Of a DNA stretch of 42,410 nt, positions 9,118 through 17,534 are shown piece after piece. The stretch lies in contig JANRIM010000018.1 in NCBI GenBank assembly GCA_033764865.1, positions 1-42,410 of the forward strand, written 5' to 3'. This DNA is from VFBF01 sp033764865 (GTDB lineage: Bacteria > Pseudomonadota > Alphaproteobacteria > Caulobacterales > Aquidulcibacteraceae). A model generated the notes under the pieces. It was not told where the DNA came from and did no database searches. It saw only the letters and a list, made by a program, of their open reading frames with translations. Within the stretch, counting starts at the first letter, position 1, and the number at the start of each line of letters is the position of its first letter. The translations under genes and the position numbers were made by a program.

Positions 9118-9753
9118 GTGGCAGGCATTGTTTTGAGCGTCGAACGGCGAGAGCGGACGGGCAGCGGCGGCGCCCGCGCCACCCGGCGTCAGGAGCGCGT
9201 TCCCGGCATCCTCTACGGCGGCCCTCGCGGCCCCGTGGCCATCGACGTGGCACGCAAGGAGCTGATCAAGGCCGTGCGGTCCGGCAAGTTCATCTCCCAC
9301 ATGATCACCATCGACCATAAGGGCGAGACCCAGCCGGTGATCCCGCGCGCGATCCAGTTCCACCCCGTGACGGACGAGCCGATCCACGTCGATCTCTATC
9401 GCGTCGAGGAAAACAGCATCATCGGCGTGGACGTCGTGGTCCACTTCAAGAACCACGCGGAAAGCCCCGGCCTGAAGCGGGGCGGCGTGCTCAACGTCGT
9501 GGAGCACACCATCCGCCTCAACGTGCCAGCCACGAAGATTCCCGAGGAGATCGTCGTCGACCTTACGGGCCTCGACGTGGGCGCGGTGATCCACCTGTCC
9601 AACATCACGCTGCCGGAAGGCGCTGCGCCCGCCGTCCGCGACCGGGACCTGACCATCGCGTCCATCGGCGGCCGCATGGCCGAGGCTGCGGAACCGGAAG
9701 CCGCCGCTGCGACGCCCGCCGCTGCAGCGCCCGCCAAGGACGACAAGAAGTAG
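9118..9753 (+). CDS. rplY: 50S ribosomal protein L25, long CTC form
   Basis: A 211-residue L25/TL5/CTC protein. The N-terminal 5S rRNA-binding L25 domain (about residues 5-95) contains RRQERVPGILYGG and HVDLYRV. The C-terminal CTC/TL5 beta domain (about 95-185) contains KRGGVLNVVEHTI and IVVDLTGLDVGAVIHLSNI. An Ala/Pro-rich, lysine-ended tail follows. It binds 5S rRNA in the large ribosomal subunit. The start is GTG at 9118, with GGAAAGGG about eight bases upstream; MAGIVLSVERRERTG matches the family. It is followed by pth, the usual bacterial pairing. Confidence 0.96.
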   Translation: MAGIVLSVERRERTGSGGARATRRQERVPGILYGGPRGPVAIDVARKELIKAVRSGKFISHMITIDHKGETQPVIPRAIQFHPVTDEPIHVDLYRVEENSIIGVDVVVHFKNHAESPGLKRGGVLNVVEHTIRLNVPATKIPEEIVVDLTGLDVGAVIHLSNITLPEGAAPAVRDRDLTIASIGGRMAEAAEPEAAAATPAAAAPAKDDKK

Positions 9754-9757
9754 GTTT

Positions 9758-9780
9758 CGCCTCCGCCAGCGCGGGAGGCG
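9758..9780 (+). promoter_or_regulatory. Hairpin between rplY and pth
   Basis: CGCCTCC (9758-9764) and GGAGGCG (9774-9780) form a perfect 7-bp stem with a 9-base loop, just after the rplY stop. The pth ribosome site GGAG follows immediately at 9783-9786. There is no U tract, so it is more likely an mRNA processing or translation-tuning structure than a strong terminator. Confidence 0.4.
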
Positions 9781-9792
9781 GCGGAGTTTCCC

Positions 9793-10404
9793 ATGCTGCT
9801 CATCGCCGGCCTCGGCAATCCCGGCCCCAAGTACGCGCGCCATCGCCACAACATCGGCTTCATGGCGGTGGACGAAATCACGCGCCTGCACCGGTTCGCC
9901 CCCTGGCGACGGCGGTTCCAGGCGGAGGTGGCGGAGGGTGAGATCGCCGGCGTGAAATGCCTGGCGATGAAGCCGCAGACCTTCATGAACGAGAGCGGGC
10001 GCGCCGTTGGCGAGGCCGCAGCCTTCTTCAAGCTCGCCCCCACGGACGTGGTGGTGTTCTACGACGAGATCGATCTCGCGCCCGGCCGCTTCCGGATGAA
10101 GACCGGCGGCGGCGCGGCGGGCCACAACGGGATCCGCTCCATCGCCGCCAGCGCCATCGGCCCCGGTTTCCGCCGCGCGCGCTTAGGGGTGGGCCACCCC
10201 GGCGACAAGGACCTGGTGCACGGCTACGTGCTCAGCGATTTCCACAAGGCCGAGGGGCCTTGGGTCGAAGCGCTCATCCGCGCATGCGCGGAGGCGGCCC
10301 CCCTGCTGGTTGCGGGAGAGGACGATAAGTACCAGGGCGAGGTGCTGCGTCTCGCGCCCGCCGAGAAGGCCAACCCCCGCCAGAAGCCCGACGCAGGGAC
10401 CTGA
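9793..10404 (+). CDS. pth: Peptidyl-tRNA hydrolase
   Basis: A 203-residue Pth enzyme that releases tRNA from peptidyl-tRNA dropped by ribosomes. Family residues are all present: GLGNPGPKYARHRHNIGF with the catalytic His near residue 21, KPQTFMNESGRAV, the FYDEIDL aspartate, and GGGAAGHNGIRSI. The lysine- and proline-rich C-terminal tail is longer than in E. coli but common in alphaproteobacteria. GGAG about six bases before ATG 9793 supports the start. It is probably cotranscribed with rplY, 39 bp downstream of it. Confidence 0.97.
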   Translation: MLLIAGLGNPGPKYARHRHNIGFMAVDEITRLHRFAPWRRRFQAEVAEGEIAGVKCLAMKPQTFMNESGRAVGEAAAFFKLAPTDVVVFYDEIDLAPGRFRMKTGGGAAGHNGIRSIAASAIGPGFRRARLGVGHPGDKDLVHGYVLSDFHKAEGPWVEALIRACAEAAPLLVAGEDDKYQGEVLRLAPAEKANPRQKPDAGT

Positions 10405-10432
10405 TCGCGCGACGCCGCCTTGGACCCCGATC

Positions 10433-10451
10433 TTTTTTGACTGCTTCAGTC
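10433..10451. terminator. Weak hairpin with T/A run between convergent pth and leuB
   Basis: A T6 run (10433-10438) directly abuts a small stem GACTG-CTT-CAGTC (10439-10451). On either strand the U tract is not in the standard place after the stem (A6 follows it on the minus strand), so its value as a terminator is doubtful. It is the only candidate in the 62-bp gap. Confidence 0.25.
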
Positions 10452-10466
10452 GAAGACGATCGTGCT

Positions 10467-11528
10467 CTAGGGCGCCAGTGCGGCGATCACTGCCTGGCCC
10501 ATGGCCCGGGTCGTCAGCGCGCCGCCGATGTCACGCGTGCGCGCACCGGCATCGAGCGTCCTGGCCACCGCCGCCTCAAGGCGGTCGGCGAGGTCGGTGC
10601 GGTCGAGCGAAAGCCTGAGCGCCATGGCGAAGGACAAGATCGCCGCCAGCGGATTGGCCACGCCCTGCCCCGCGATATCCGGCGCCGAGCCGTGCACCGG
10701 CTCATAGAGGCCCGGCGCGCCCGGCGCGCCGAGCGCCGCGGACGGCAGAAGCCCGATGGAGCCCGTGGCCATGGCCGCCTCGTCGGACAAGAGGTCTCCG
10801 AACAGGTTGTCCGTAAGGATCACGTCGAACTGGCGCGGGGCCTTCACAAGCTGCATGGCGCAATTGTCCGCCAGAATGTGCTCGAGCGTCACGTCGGGAT
10901 ACTCCGCCGCGTGCAGCCGGGTGACTTCTTCCCGCCAGAGCAGGCCCGTCTCCATGACGTTGGATTTCTCCGCGGAGTGCACGAGGTTGCGTCGCTTGCG
11001 CGCCAGCTCGAACGCTACGCGCGCCACGCGGACGATCTCGTCCGTGTCGTAGACCTGGGTGTCCACCGCACGCCGCTTGCCGGAGGGAAGCGCCTCGATC
11101 CCCCGCGGCTGGCCGAAGTACACGCCGCCCGTCAGCTCCCGGACGATGACGATGTCGAGCCCCTCCACGATCTCCCGCTTGAGCGGCGAGGCGTCCGCCA
11201 GCGCGGGAAAGCAGAGCGCCGGACGCAGGTTGGCGAACACCGCCATGGCCTGGCGCAGGAGAAGAAGCCCCGCCTCCGGCCGCAAGGCGCGCGGCGCGCC
11301 CGCCCACTGCGGCCCGCCCACCGCGCCCATGAGCACAGCATCCGCAGCTTTTGCGCGCGCCACCGTCGCCTCCGAGATGGGCGCCCCTTCCGCGTCGATC
11401 GCCGCCCCGCCGAACAGCGCGTCCTCCAGGATCAGTTCGGGCCACAGCGCGCCCGCCACGCGGCGCACCTCGTCGATCACTTCGGGGCCGATGCCGTCGC
11501 CCGGCAGGAGGAGAAGGGTCTTGGACAT
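10467..11528 (-). CDS. leuB: 3-isopropylmalate dehydrogenase
   Basis: A 353-residue NAD-dependent enzyme of leucine biosynthesis that oxidises and decarboxylates 3-isopropylmalate. Signatures are LLLPGDGIGPEVIDEV at the N-terminus, RELTGGVYFGQPRG, the metal/substrate block ILTDNLFGDLLSDEAAMATGSIGLLPSA, and the NAD-binding region GLYEPVHGSAPDIAGQGVANPLA. The frame is open for 34 more codons upstream, but the family begins at MSKTLLLLPGDG, so the ATG at 11528 is used. leuCD and leuA are not in the window. It converges with pth and is divergent from the O-antigen-ligase-like gene 187 bp away. Confidence 0.96.
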   Translation of the reverse strand: MSKTLLLLPGDGIGPEVIDEVRRVAGALWPELILEDALFGGAAIDAEGAPISEATVARAKAADAVLMGAVGGPQWAGAPRALRPEAGLLLLRQAMAVFANLRPALCFPALADASPLKREIVEGLDIVIVRELTGGVYFGQPRGIEALPSGKRRAVDTQVYDTDEIVRVARVAFELARKRRNLVHSAEKSNVMETGLLWREEVTRLHAAEYPDVTLEHILADNCAMQLVKAPRQFDVILTDNLFGDLLSDEAAMATGSIGLLPSAALGAPGAPGLYEPVHGSAPDIAGQGVANPLAAILSFAMALRLSLDRTDLADRLEAAVARTLDAGARTRDIGGALTTRAMGQAVIAALAP

Positions 11529-11715
11529 GGCGGGTGTGTCGCCGAGGGACGCCGCGCCGTCTAGACCCTCGCCCGTATGGACCCTGACCGGTCGAGACCG
11601 GGCCGCTTCGGCGTGGCGTGTGCGATTCACGCTTCAGGCTGGTTCGGCGTGGGGGGATCGTGCTCCACGGGCGCCACCGTTGACAGCGCGCGGCGGATCA
11701 GCGGGGAGTGCGGCC

Positions 11716-13002
11716 ATGCCCTTCCTTGTCGCCGTCGCGTTCGTGACCTTTCTCGGCTGCGCCGTCGCGGGGCTGGACCGGGACGCGGCGCGTGCGCTGA
11801 CCGCCACGGGGCATGGTTGCGTCGCGCTCGCCGCCATCGTGTGGCCACGGACCCGGGTGGCGGTGTTCGAGGTGCTCAAGCGCCTCGCTCTGCCCGCAGG
11901 GCTGTTCGCCGCCCTCGTCCTGCAAGGCGCCGTCATGAGCGGGGCGTTCTATTTCGGGGCGTCCGCGACGCCGTGGCGGGCCGAGCAGGCCATGGTCGCC
12001 CTCACGGGCGCTGGCTTCTTCTTCGTCGCGACCGCCGGCATCGCCACCGCCATGGGCCGCAACCGCCTGACGGGCGCGATGTTGTGGATTCCCGTGGTCC
12101 TGAGCGTACTGACCCTGTTCGACTGGTTCGATGGCCAGGGAGACTTTTTCGGCCTTGTGACCCCCAATCCGGAGGGCCGGGTCCAGGGCCCCTTCTCCCA
12201 TCCCAACGAGAGCGCCACGGCCTTCGCGTTGTTTGCGCTCTTTGCGGCGTTCGCCGCGGTGGACGAGCTCACCCGCCGGCCCGCCCATGGCCCGGAAGCC
12301 GCCTCCGCCCCGACGCTGACGCGGCGTCTCATCCTGCCGGGTACGGCGATGCTGGCGAGTCTCAACATGCTGGCGCTGAGCGGATCGCGCGCGGGGATCG
12401 CTGCGGGCGTAGCAGGGCTTGCGGTGTTCTTCTTCTTCGCATGGCGCCGCGGCCTGAAGGGCCGCGCCGGGCCGCGCATCGTGCCGCTGGCGGCCGGCGG
12501 TGTGGCGATCATGGCGCTGGTCGTGGCGGCGGCGTCCGGCGGGGGCGCGCTGCGGCGGTTCATCGGCGCCCCGCGACCCGACTACTACGCCGACATGACG
12601 ACCGCCGCGATGCGGGCGTGGCGCGAGAAGCCGGTGTTCGGACACGGCATGGGCGCCTACGACGTGCTGCCGGCGGGCGAGGACGGCGCGCCGTTCGATG
12701 CGCTGCGCTGGCTGGCGGAGACTGGCCTGTTCGGCGTCGCGCTGCTGACCGGGGCGCTGGGGGTGCTCTTGTGGCGGCTTTGGCGGGCGGAGGATCACGG
12801 GCGCAAACCATCGCGCGGATATGCGCTTGCGGCGGCCGTCACCACCGTGGCGCTGGTCCACGGGGCGGCGACGTCCGCGATGGCGGCGCCGGCGGCGGTT
12901 GGCGTGCTCGCGGCGCTGATGGGCGTTGCGTGCGCCTACATCGACCCCGTGGGACAGGCGATGAAGGTGAAGCCTACGGCGCGGACGCGGGTGCTGGGCT
13001 GA
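11716..13002 (+). CDS. O-antigen ligase/Wzy-type polymerase-like membrane protein
   Basis: A 428-residue protein with about 10-12 hydrophobic helices. Short motifs typical of the Wzy_C/O-antigen ligase superfamily are present: RVQGPFSHPNESA in the middle, ALSGSRAGI two helices later, and a late loop KPVFGHGMGAYDV with a conserved-looking Gly-His-Gly. Such proteins polymerise or ligate polysaccharide repeat units at the periplasmic face of the inner membrane. A GGGGAG ribosome site sits about eight bases before ATG 11716; upstream in-frame sequence runs antisense to leuB and is rejected. It overlaps the convergent small TM-protein gene by 29 bp. This is one of two polymerase-like genes in the locus. 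Confidence 0.8.
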   Translation: MPFLVAVAFVTFLGCAVAGLDRDAARALTATGHGCVALAAIVWPRTRVAVFEVLKRLALPAGLFAALVLQGAVMSGAFYFGASATPWRAEQAMVALTGAGFFFVATAGIATAMGRNRLTGAMLWIPVVLSVLTLFDWFDGQGDFFGLVTPNPEGRVQGPFSHPNESATAFALFALFAAFAAVDELTRRPAHGPEAASAPTLTRRLILPGTAMLASLNMLALSGSRAGIAAGVAGLAVFFFFAWRRGLKGRAGPRIVPLAAGGVAIMALVVAAASGGGALRRFIGAPRPDYYADMTTAAMRAWREKPVFGHGMGAYDVLPAGEDGAPFDALRWLAETGLFGVALLTGALGVLLWRLWRAEDHGRKPSRGYALAAAVTTVALVHGAATSAMAAPAAVGVLAALMGVACAYIDPVGQAMKVKPTARTRVLG

Positions 13003-13720
13003 CGGCGGGCGGATTGGCGAGGACCGGCCCGGCGGCGGCGCAAGGGCCCCGCTCGGCGCCCATCTTGTCCGCGGCGATTTTCGCGCGTTCGGCCACCGCA
13101 GGCGCGCGCTGCAGGACGCAGGCTTCATCGGCCGCCCGCAGCTTGGTGGCGACGTCCAGCGCAGGCCACGCGGCGGCGGCGGCCTGCACGCGCCACAGCG
13201 CAGTCTCTGCATCGCGCGCGCGCGCGGCGTAACTTTCCGCCACGAGGCGCGCCATCGCGTCATCGGGCGCGCCGCCGTTTCGGGCGAGGATGATCATGGC
13301 GCGCACCGTGGGCGCGGCGGCGTCCGGCGGACTTGCGGCGGTGGCGCGATCGGCGGCGGCGGCGGCGGCGTCCAGCAGCGGCAGCGACAGTTCCGGGAGC
13401 GTGGCGGTTGCGGCCTGGAGATAGAGCGTGCGCGCGGCGCGGGCATGGATGGCGGCGTCACGCGGGGCGAGCGCCAGCGCGTCGGCGATGGCGAGCTGCG
13501 CCTGCGCCAGCGCCTCGTCCCGCGCGGGCCCCCTCGGCATGAGTTCGGCCGCACGCAGGCGTGCGGCCGACGTCGCGCTCGCGGAGGCGGCCATCGTCTG
13601 GGTGGCGCCCAGCACGATCACCGCAAGCGCGGCGACGGCGAACGCCGCCGCCGCCGCCTGGGGCGCCTCAACGAATGTAATAGGTCTGGTAGAGTTCACT
13701 GTAGTAATCGGGCTTGTCAT
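12974..13720 (-). CDS. Ala-rich membrane-anchored protein at the end of the export operon, function unknown
   Basis: A protein of about 248 residues that I cannot assign. After a short N-terminus comes one hydrophobic segment (AAAAAFAVAALAVIVLGATQTMA). The rest is a long, Ala/Arg-rich helical region with TPR-like spacing of small residues, and a Pro/Ala-rich end. The start is uncertain: ATG 13720 overlaps the last 53 bases of the autokinase gene, and a GTG at 13699 is an alternative with no better ribosome site. Position directly after the autokinase, same strand, suggests a helper in polysaccharide assembly, perhaps a periplasmic scaffold. The convergent 3' overlap of 29 bp with the polymerase-like gene leaves no room for a terminator. 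Confidence 0.6.
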   Translation of the reverse strand: MTSPITTVNSTRPITFVEAPQAAAAAFAVAALAVIVLGATQTMAASASATSAARLRAAELMPRGPARDEALAQAQLAIADALALAPRDAAIHARAARTLYLQAATATLPELSLPLLDAAAAAADRATAASPPDAAAPTVRAMIILARNGGAPDDAMARLVAESYAARARDAETALWRVQAAAAAWPALDVATKLRAADEACVLQRAPAVAERAKIAADKMGAERGPCAAAGPVLANPPAVSPAPASAP

Positions 13721-15917
13721 AGAGAAGGCGCGACACAAGGCCCGATTCGACGCCGGAAAGCACGACGCCTGCGATGGACGCGCCGTGGGCGCGCAGCTGA
13801 TCGATGGCGTTGCGCACCACCGGCGCAGGCGTTTTGCCCCACCGCACGACCATGAGCACCGAGTCCGCCACGGAAGCGAGCACGCGCGTGTCGGACACCG
13901 GCAGCACGGGGGCGCTGTCGAGGATGATCACGTCGTAGCGGGCGCGCAGCGCTTCGATGAGCGAGCGCATGGCGTCCGAGCCGAACAGGTCGCGCGGCGT
14001 GAACTCGGCCTGCGCCAGCGGGACGATGTCCACGCCGGAGCCGGGATCCTTCTGGATCACGTCGTTCAGCGTGGCGGTGCGGAAGAGCACTTCGGTCAGG
14101 CCCTTCTCCACTTCCAGGCCGATGCAGTGCGTTGCGGAGCGGCGGCGCAGGTCGCAATCCACCAGCACCGTCTTGGAACCGGCGAGCGCGGAGATGCGGG
14201 CGAGCGCGATGGACGTGGTGGTCTTGCCTTCGTCTGGCAGCGCAGAGGTGATGGCGAGCACCTTCACCTTGCGGTCCGGCGAGGAGAAGAAGGCGCCGGC
14301 GCGGACGCTGCGGAGCGCTTCGCCGAAGGCCGAGAGCGGCCGTTTCAGCACGAAGGATTCCGGGGTCAGCAGTTCGCCGTCCACGGTGCGGGTGCGCCGG
14401 TCGAGGAACGGCACCTGGCCCAGGCACGTGAGGTTGAGCCGGTTCTGGACATCTTCCGGCGTGCGGAAGGATTGCTCCAGCAGCTCCACGATCAACACCG
14501 CCAGCGCCCCCAGGGCCACGCCGAGGATCAGGCCGATGATCATGTTCAAGGCCGGCTTCGGAGATGATGGCTTGGTGGGGATCGAGGCGCGGGAGACGAC
14601 GCGCGCGTCCGGCTGCTCGATACCGCTCTGGGCGGCGATTTCACGGTAGCGCGTGAGCAGCGCCTCGTAGAGCTGGCGGCTGGCGTCGGCGTCGCGGGTG
14701 CGCTCGCGCAGCGTGACTTCGCCGATGTTCTGTTCGGCCAGCGTGGCCTGCTGGGCGCCCAGCGTCTCGTCGATGGCGGCCACCGCCTGGCGGGCGATCC
14801 GCGCTTCGTCTTCGACGCTGGAGATGATGCGGCGCACTTCGAGGCGGATCTGCTCTTCCAGCGACTGATACTGCCGGTCGATCTCGAGCATCGCGGGGTG
14901 ACGCGGGCCCTTCTGGGCCGACAGCTCGGCGCGACGGCGCGACAGTTCGGCCTGCTGCGTGCGCAGGTTGGAGATGGTGGGCGATTGCAGCGTCTCGCGC
15001 GCGGCGTCGCCTGTGCCGCCGGAGGACAGCGAAGCGCGCAGGCTGGCGGCGCGGGCTTCGGCGCGGGAGTACTCCTGCATCCGTTCGGCGCGCTGCAGGT
15101 TGAGCGCCTGGGCGGTCTGTTCGGTCAGGCGCACTCCGTCGGCGTTGAGCAGGCCTTCGCGGGCGCGATACTCCTCGACGCCGCGCTCCTTGCGCTGCAC
15201 TTCCTCGGAGAGTTCCGACAGGCGTGTGGACAGCCAGTCGTTGGCGGTCTTGAGCGTATCGTACTTCGTCTGGAGCTGCTGGGTCAGGTAGTGGTTGGCG
15301 TAGGCGTCCGCGATGCGGGTGGACTTCAGCGGATCGCGCGACGTGAAGGTGATCTCCACCAGGTACGTGAGGCCAAGGCGCTTCACGTCCAGCTGGCGCA
15401 GCACGGCGGTGATCGCGTCCTCGCGGCGGCGCTGACGCGACGATGCATTCTCGCGCACCGTGGCGGGCGGGCCGCCGAACATCGCGCGCACGGAGGCGAA
15501 CAGGCCCGGCGAGGGCGGCTTTGAGAACTCACGGTCCTCCAGCAGGCGCAGGGAATCCACCACGCGGCCCGCGAGGAAGCGCGAGGTCATGATCTGGGTT
15601 TCGGTGTCGATGGTGGCGGCGTCTGGCGGGCCGCCGGCGACGATGCCCTCCACGTTGCCAAGGACGCGCTTCTCGCGCAGGTCGATCTGCACCTGGACGG
15701 TGGAGGAGTACATCCGCGTCGCCGTCACGGTCGCGAACAGCACGATCAGGAACACCGACGCGAGGATGGCCGCGAACAGCCAGATCCGGCGCCGGAACAT
15801 CTCCACGATGCGGATGAAGCCGAAGCCGTCCGCCGCCGACGGGATGGCCGGAAGGCCCTGCCCGCTCATCGCCCCGTTCATGCCCTGGGGTTTGCGTCCA
15901 CCGAAATCCGCCGCCAT
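13668..15917 (-). CDS. Polysaccharide co-polymerase / tyrosine autokinase (Wzc/ExoP type)
   Basis: A 749-residue inner-membrane BY-kinase fused to a Wzz chain-length domain. The Wzz region starts with TM1 at about residues 45-66. A coiled-coil periplasmic part (about 205-430) ends in a GNVR-like segment, and TM2 is at about 456-478 with preceding Pro residues (TKPSSPKPAL). The cytoplasmic kinase has Walker A SALPDEGKTT (558-567), Walker A' VLVDCDLRR (584-592) and Walker B VIILDSAP (663-670). The tail is a Tyr cluster at Y733, Y738, Y739, Y743, Y746 and Y747, the usual autophosphorylation site. It controls polymer length and export with the outer-membrane complex. It lies 37 bp downstream of the beta-barrel gene, and GGAG precedes the ATG. 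Confidence 0.95.
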   Translation of the reverse strand: MAADFGGRKPQGMNGAMSGQGLPAIPSAADGFGFIRIVEMFRRRIWLFAAILASVFLIVLFATVTATRMYSSTVQVQIDLREKRVLGNVEGIVAGGPPDAATIDTETQIMTSRFLAGRVVDSLRLLEDREFSKPPSPGLFASVRAMFGGPPATVRENASSRQRRREDAITAVLRQLDVKRLGLTYLVEITFTSRDPLKSTRIADAYANHYLTQQLQTKYDTLKTANDWLSTRLSELSEEVQRKERGVEEYRAREGLLNADGVRLTEQTAQALNLQRAERMQEYSRAEARAASLRASLSSGGTGDAARETLQSPTISNLRTQQAELSRRRAELSAQKGPRHPAMLEIDRQYQSLEEQIRLEVRRIISSVEDEARIARQAVAAIDETLGAQQATLAEQNIGEVTLRERTRDADASRQLYEALLTRYREIAAQSGIEQPDARVVSRASIPTKPSSPKPALNMIIGLILGVALGALAVLIVELLEQSFRTPEDVQNRLNLTCLGQVPFLDRRTRTVDGELLTPESFVLKRPLSAFGEALRSVRAGAFFSSPDRKVKVLAITSALPDEGKTTTSIALARISALAGSKTVLVDCDLRRRSATHCIGLEVEKGLTEVLFRTATLNDVIQKDPGSGVDIVPLAQAEFTPRDLFGSDAMRSLIEALRARYDVIILDSAPVLPVSDTRVLASVADSVLMVVRWGKTPAPVVRNAIDQLRAHGASIAGVVLSGVESGLVSRLLYDKPDYYSELYQTYYIR

Positions 15918-15954
15918 AGCACTCTACTCCGACGCTTTCGTGGGAAGCCCTGCC

Positions 15955-17265
15955 CTAGATCCGGAACACGGCCGACACGGTGAAGCGATTAACATCATAG
16001 TCAGGGTCAGAGACCGGTCCGGACGAGGTCTGTCGTTCGTACCGCCACCGGGCGCCCAACTCCATGCGACGGTTGAGCAAGAAACGGGCCCCGAAATCGC
16101 CCGCCACCACATCATCGTCCCGCGCGATCCCCTGGAAGGCGCGGTTAACCGTGCCGAGCCCCGCCGTGAGCAGGATGTTGCGCCGCAATTCGTGATCGAC
16201 GCGGGCTTCCACATCCGTCGAGACGAAGGCCGAGGCCCCGGTGGTGAGGGTTTCGTCCACCCGCCGGCGGGCCTCCACCGTCACGGTGGTGAGCGGCGTG
16301 GCGAAGTACTCCAGCCGGGCTTCCAGCGCGAGGCCCTCGGCGGTCTCCAGCGCTGGATCGTCGTAATCCTGGGAGAGATAGCCGGCGATGATCTCGCCCC
16401 GCAGAAGGCGCGTCAGGTCGGTGTTGACGCCCACCAGGTAGCTCACGCCTTCGGAATCGCGGTCGAAGGCCGCACGGGGCGGCTTCAGGTCATACTCCCG
16501 CGTGTTGGCCGCCACCTGCGCCACCAGCGCGGTATCGGGGCTCAGGCCGTATTCGAGGCGGGCGGTGGCGGTGGTGGTGGTATGGTCGCGCTGATCCTGG
16601 TCGGCCACGCCGCCGCCCACGAGGGGGGCGTCCTTGTAGTTGAGGTTTTCGCGGTCCACGCGCAGCCCGACGCGGGCGCGGTTGAACTCATACACCCCCG
16701 CCACGAAGGCGCTGCGCACCTCAAGACGGAGCGGTTTGGCTGCGTTTCCGGGGGAATCCGGGGCGCTGCGGCGCTCCGTGAGCCGTTCCTGGCGACCGCC
16801 GACCGTGAGAGTCGCGCCGCGGCGGACGTCAAGGCGGGCTTCGCCGGCGGCGAACACGTCGGTGTGGTCCTCGCTGTCACTGTCCTGATGGCGGACATCG
16901 TCGAGGCCGATCTCGCCGCGCAGGCTGTGGCGGCTCCAGTCGGTCTCGGCCGCGACGCGGGGCCGGAGCACCGTCACAAGATCGTCCTGCTCGTTGGCGG
17001 GCTGGTAGAAGATGTTGCTGTCGCTGGCGACATCCACGCCCAGCTCCGGGCGGACCACGAACGCCCCGAGCCGCAGGCCCTGGGCGGTGAAGTCCGGGCG
17101 GTCACGGTCGGCGACGCTTTCATTGCGGCCGCGGTCGATGGGGAAGGCCTGCGGCGTCGCACTCTGCGCGAGGGGTTCCGACGTCTGCGCCCGCGCGCCG
17201 GCCCCGATGGGCGCCATCAAGATGAGGGCCGCGAGGGCCACCCCGGCAAACAGTCCAGCTTTCAT
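15955..17265 (-). CDS. Outer-membrane beta-barrel protein of the polysaccharide export operon
   Basis: A 436-residue protein with a classic Sec signal peptide (MKAGLFAGVALAALILMAP, cleavage near GARAQ). The rest is built of alternating hydrophobic/polar strands joined by acidic turns, ending in VSAVFRI; a final aromatic-hydrophobic strand is the usual BAM recognition signal. It resembles the putative beta-barrel porin 2 family that recurs beside Wza/Wzc genes. It probably forms or completes the outer-membrane channel, since the neighbouring Wza-like protein lacks its own membrane helix. The frame is open 10 codons further upstream, but ATG 17265 starts the signal peptide. It lies between the Wza-like and autokinase genes. 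Confidence 0.85.
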   Translation of the reverse strand: MKAGLFAGVALAALILMAPIGAGARAQTSEPLAQSATPQAFPIDRGRNESVADRDRPDFTAQGLRLGAFVVRPELGVDVASDSNIFYQPANEQDDLVTVLRPRVAAETDWSRHSLRGEIGLDDVRHQDSDSEDHTDVFAAGEARLDVRRGATLTVGGRQERLTERRSAPDSPGNAAKPLRLEVRSAFVAGVYEFNRARVGLRVDRENLNYKDAPLVGGGVADQDQRDHTTTTATARLEYGLSPDTALVAQVAANTREYDLKPPRAAFDRDSEGVSYLVGVNTDLTRLLRGEIIAGYLSQDYDDPALETAEGLALEARLEYFATPLTTVTVEARRRVDETLTTGASAFVSTDVEARVDHELRRNILLTAGLGTVNRAFQGIARDDDVVAGDFGARFLLNRRMELGARWRYERQTSSGPVSDPDYDVNRFTVSAVFRI

Positions 17266-17430
17266 CCGCCCGCAACTTTCTGTTGTCGCGGCCACACCCG
17301 CGCCTGGCGCGTTCTGCGCCCATGGTTACCGACCCACACCCGTTCTCCCGTGGACGGCGAACCGTCTGGCTGCGCCTCTCCCCTCCGGCGTATCGGCGAT
17401 GAACGGGCCGTGCTTGACGCGCGGGCCAAT

Positions 17431-17458
17431 ACACCTGTGGGGAGAACCCCACAAGTGT
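17431..17458. repeat. Long imperfect inverted repeat between the Wza-like and beta-barrel genes
   Basis: ACACCTGTGGGG (17431-17442), loop AGAA, CCCCACAAGTGT (17447-17458): 12-bp arms with one mismatch. It lies 76 bp after the Wza-like stop and about 165 bp before the beta-barrel start. Reading on the minus strand it is not followed by a U tract, so it may be a processing or attenuation hairpin, or an operator for an internal promoter. Confidence 0.55.
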
Positions 17459-17534
17459 TTGATTTCAGGACAGGGATTTCGAAACGAGAGACCGGGCGGC
17501 GGCCGCGCCTGGACGCCCCCGGCCCGGCGGCGCG

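Noticed and set aside
11059..11715. N-terminal extension of the polymerase-like frame by 219 codons
   Set aside because: It lies antisense to leuB and is Ser/Arg/Pro-rich; the ribosome site at 11703-11708 favours ATG 11716.
11698..13263. A 521-codon open frame antisense to the polymerase-like gene
   Set aside because: Arg/His-rich composition without hydrophobic core; shadow of the real membrane-protein gene.
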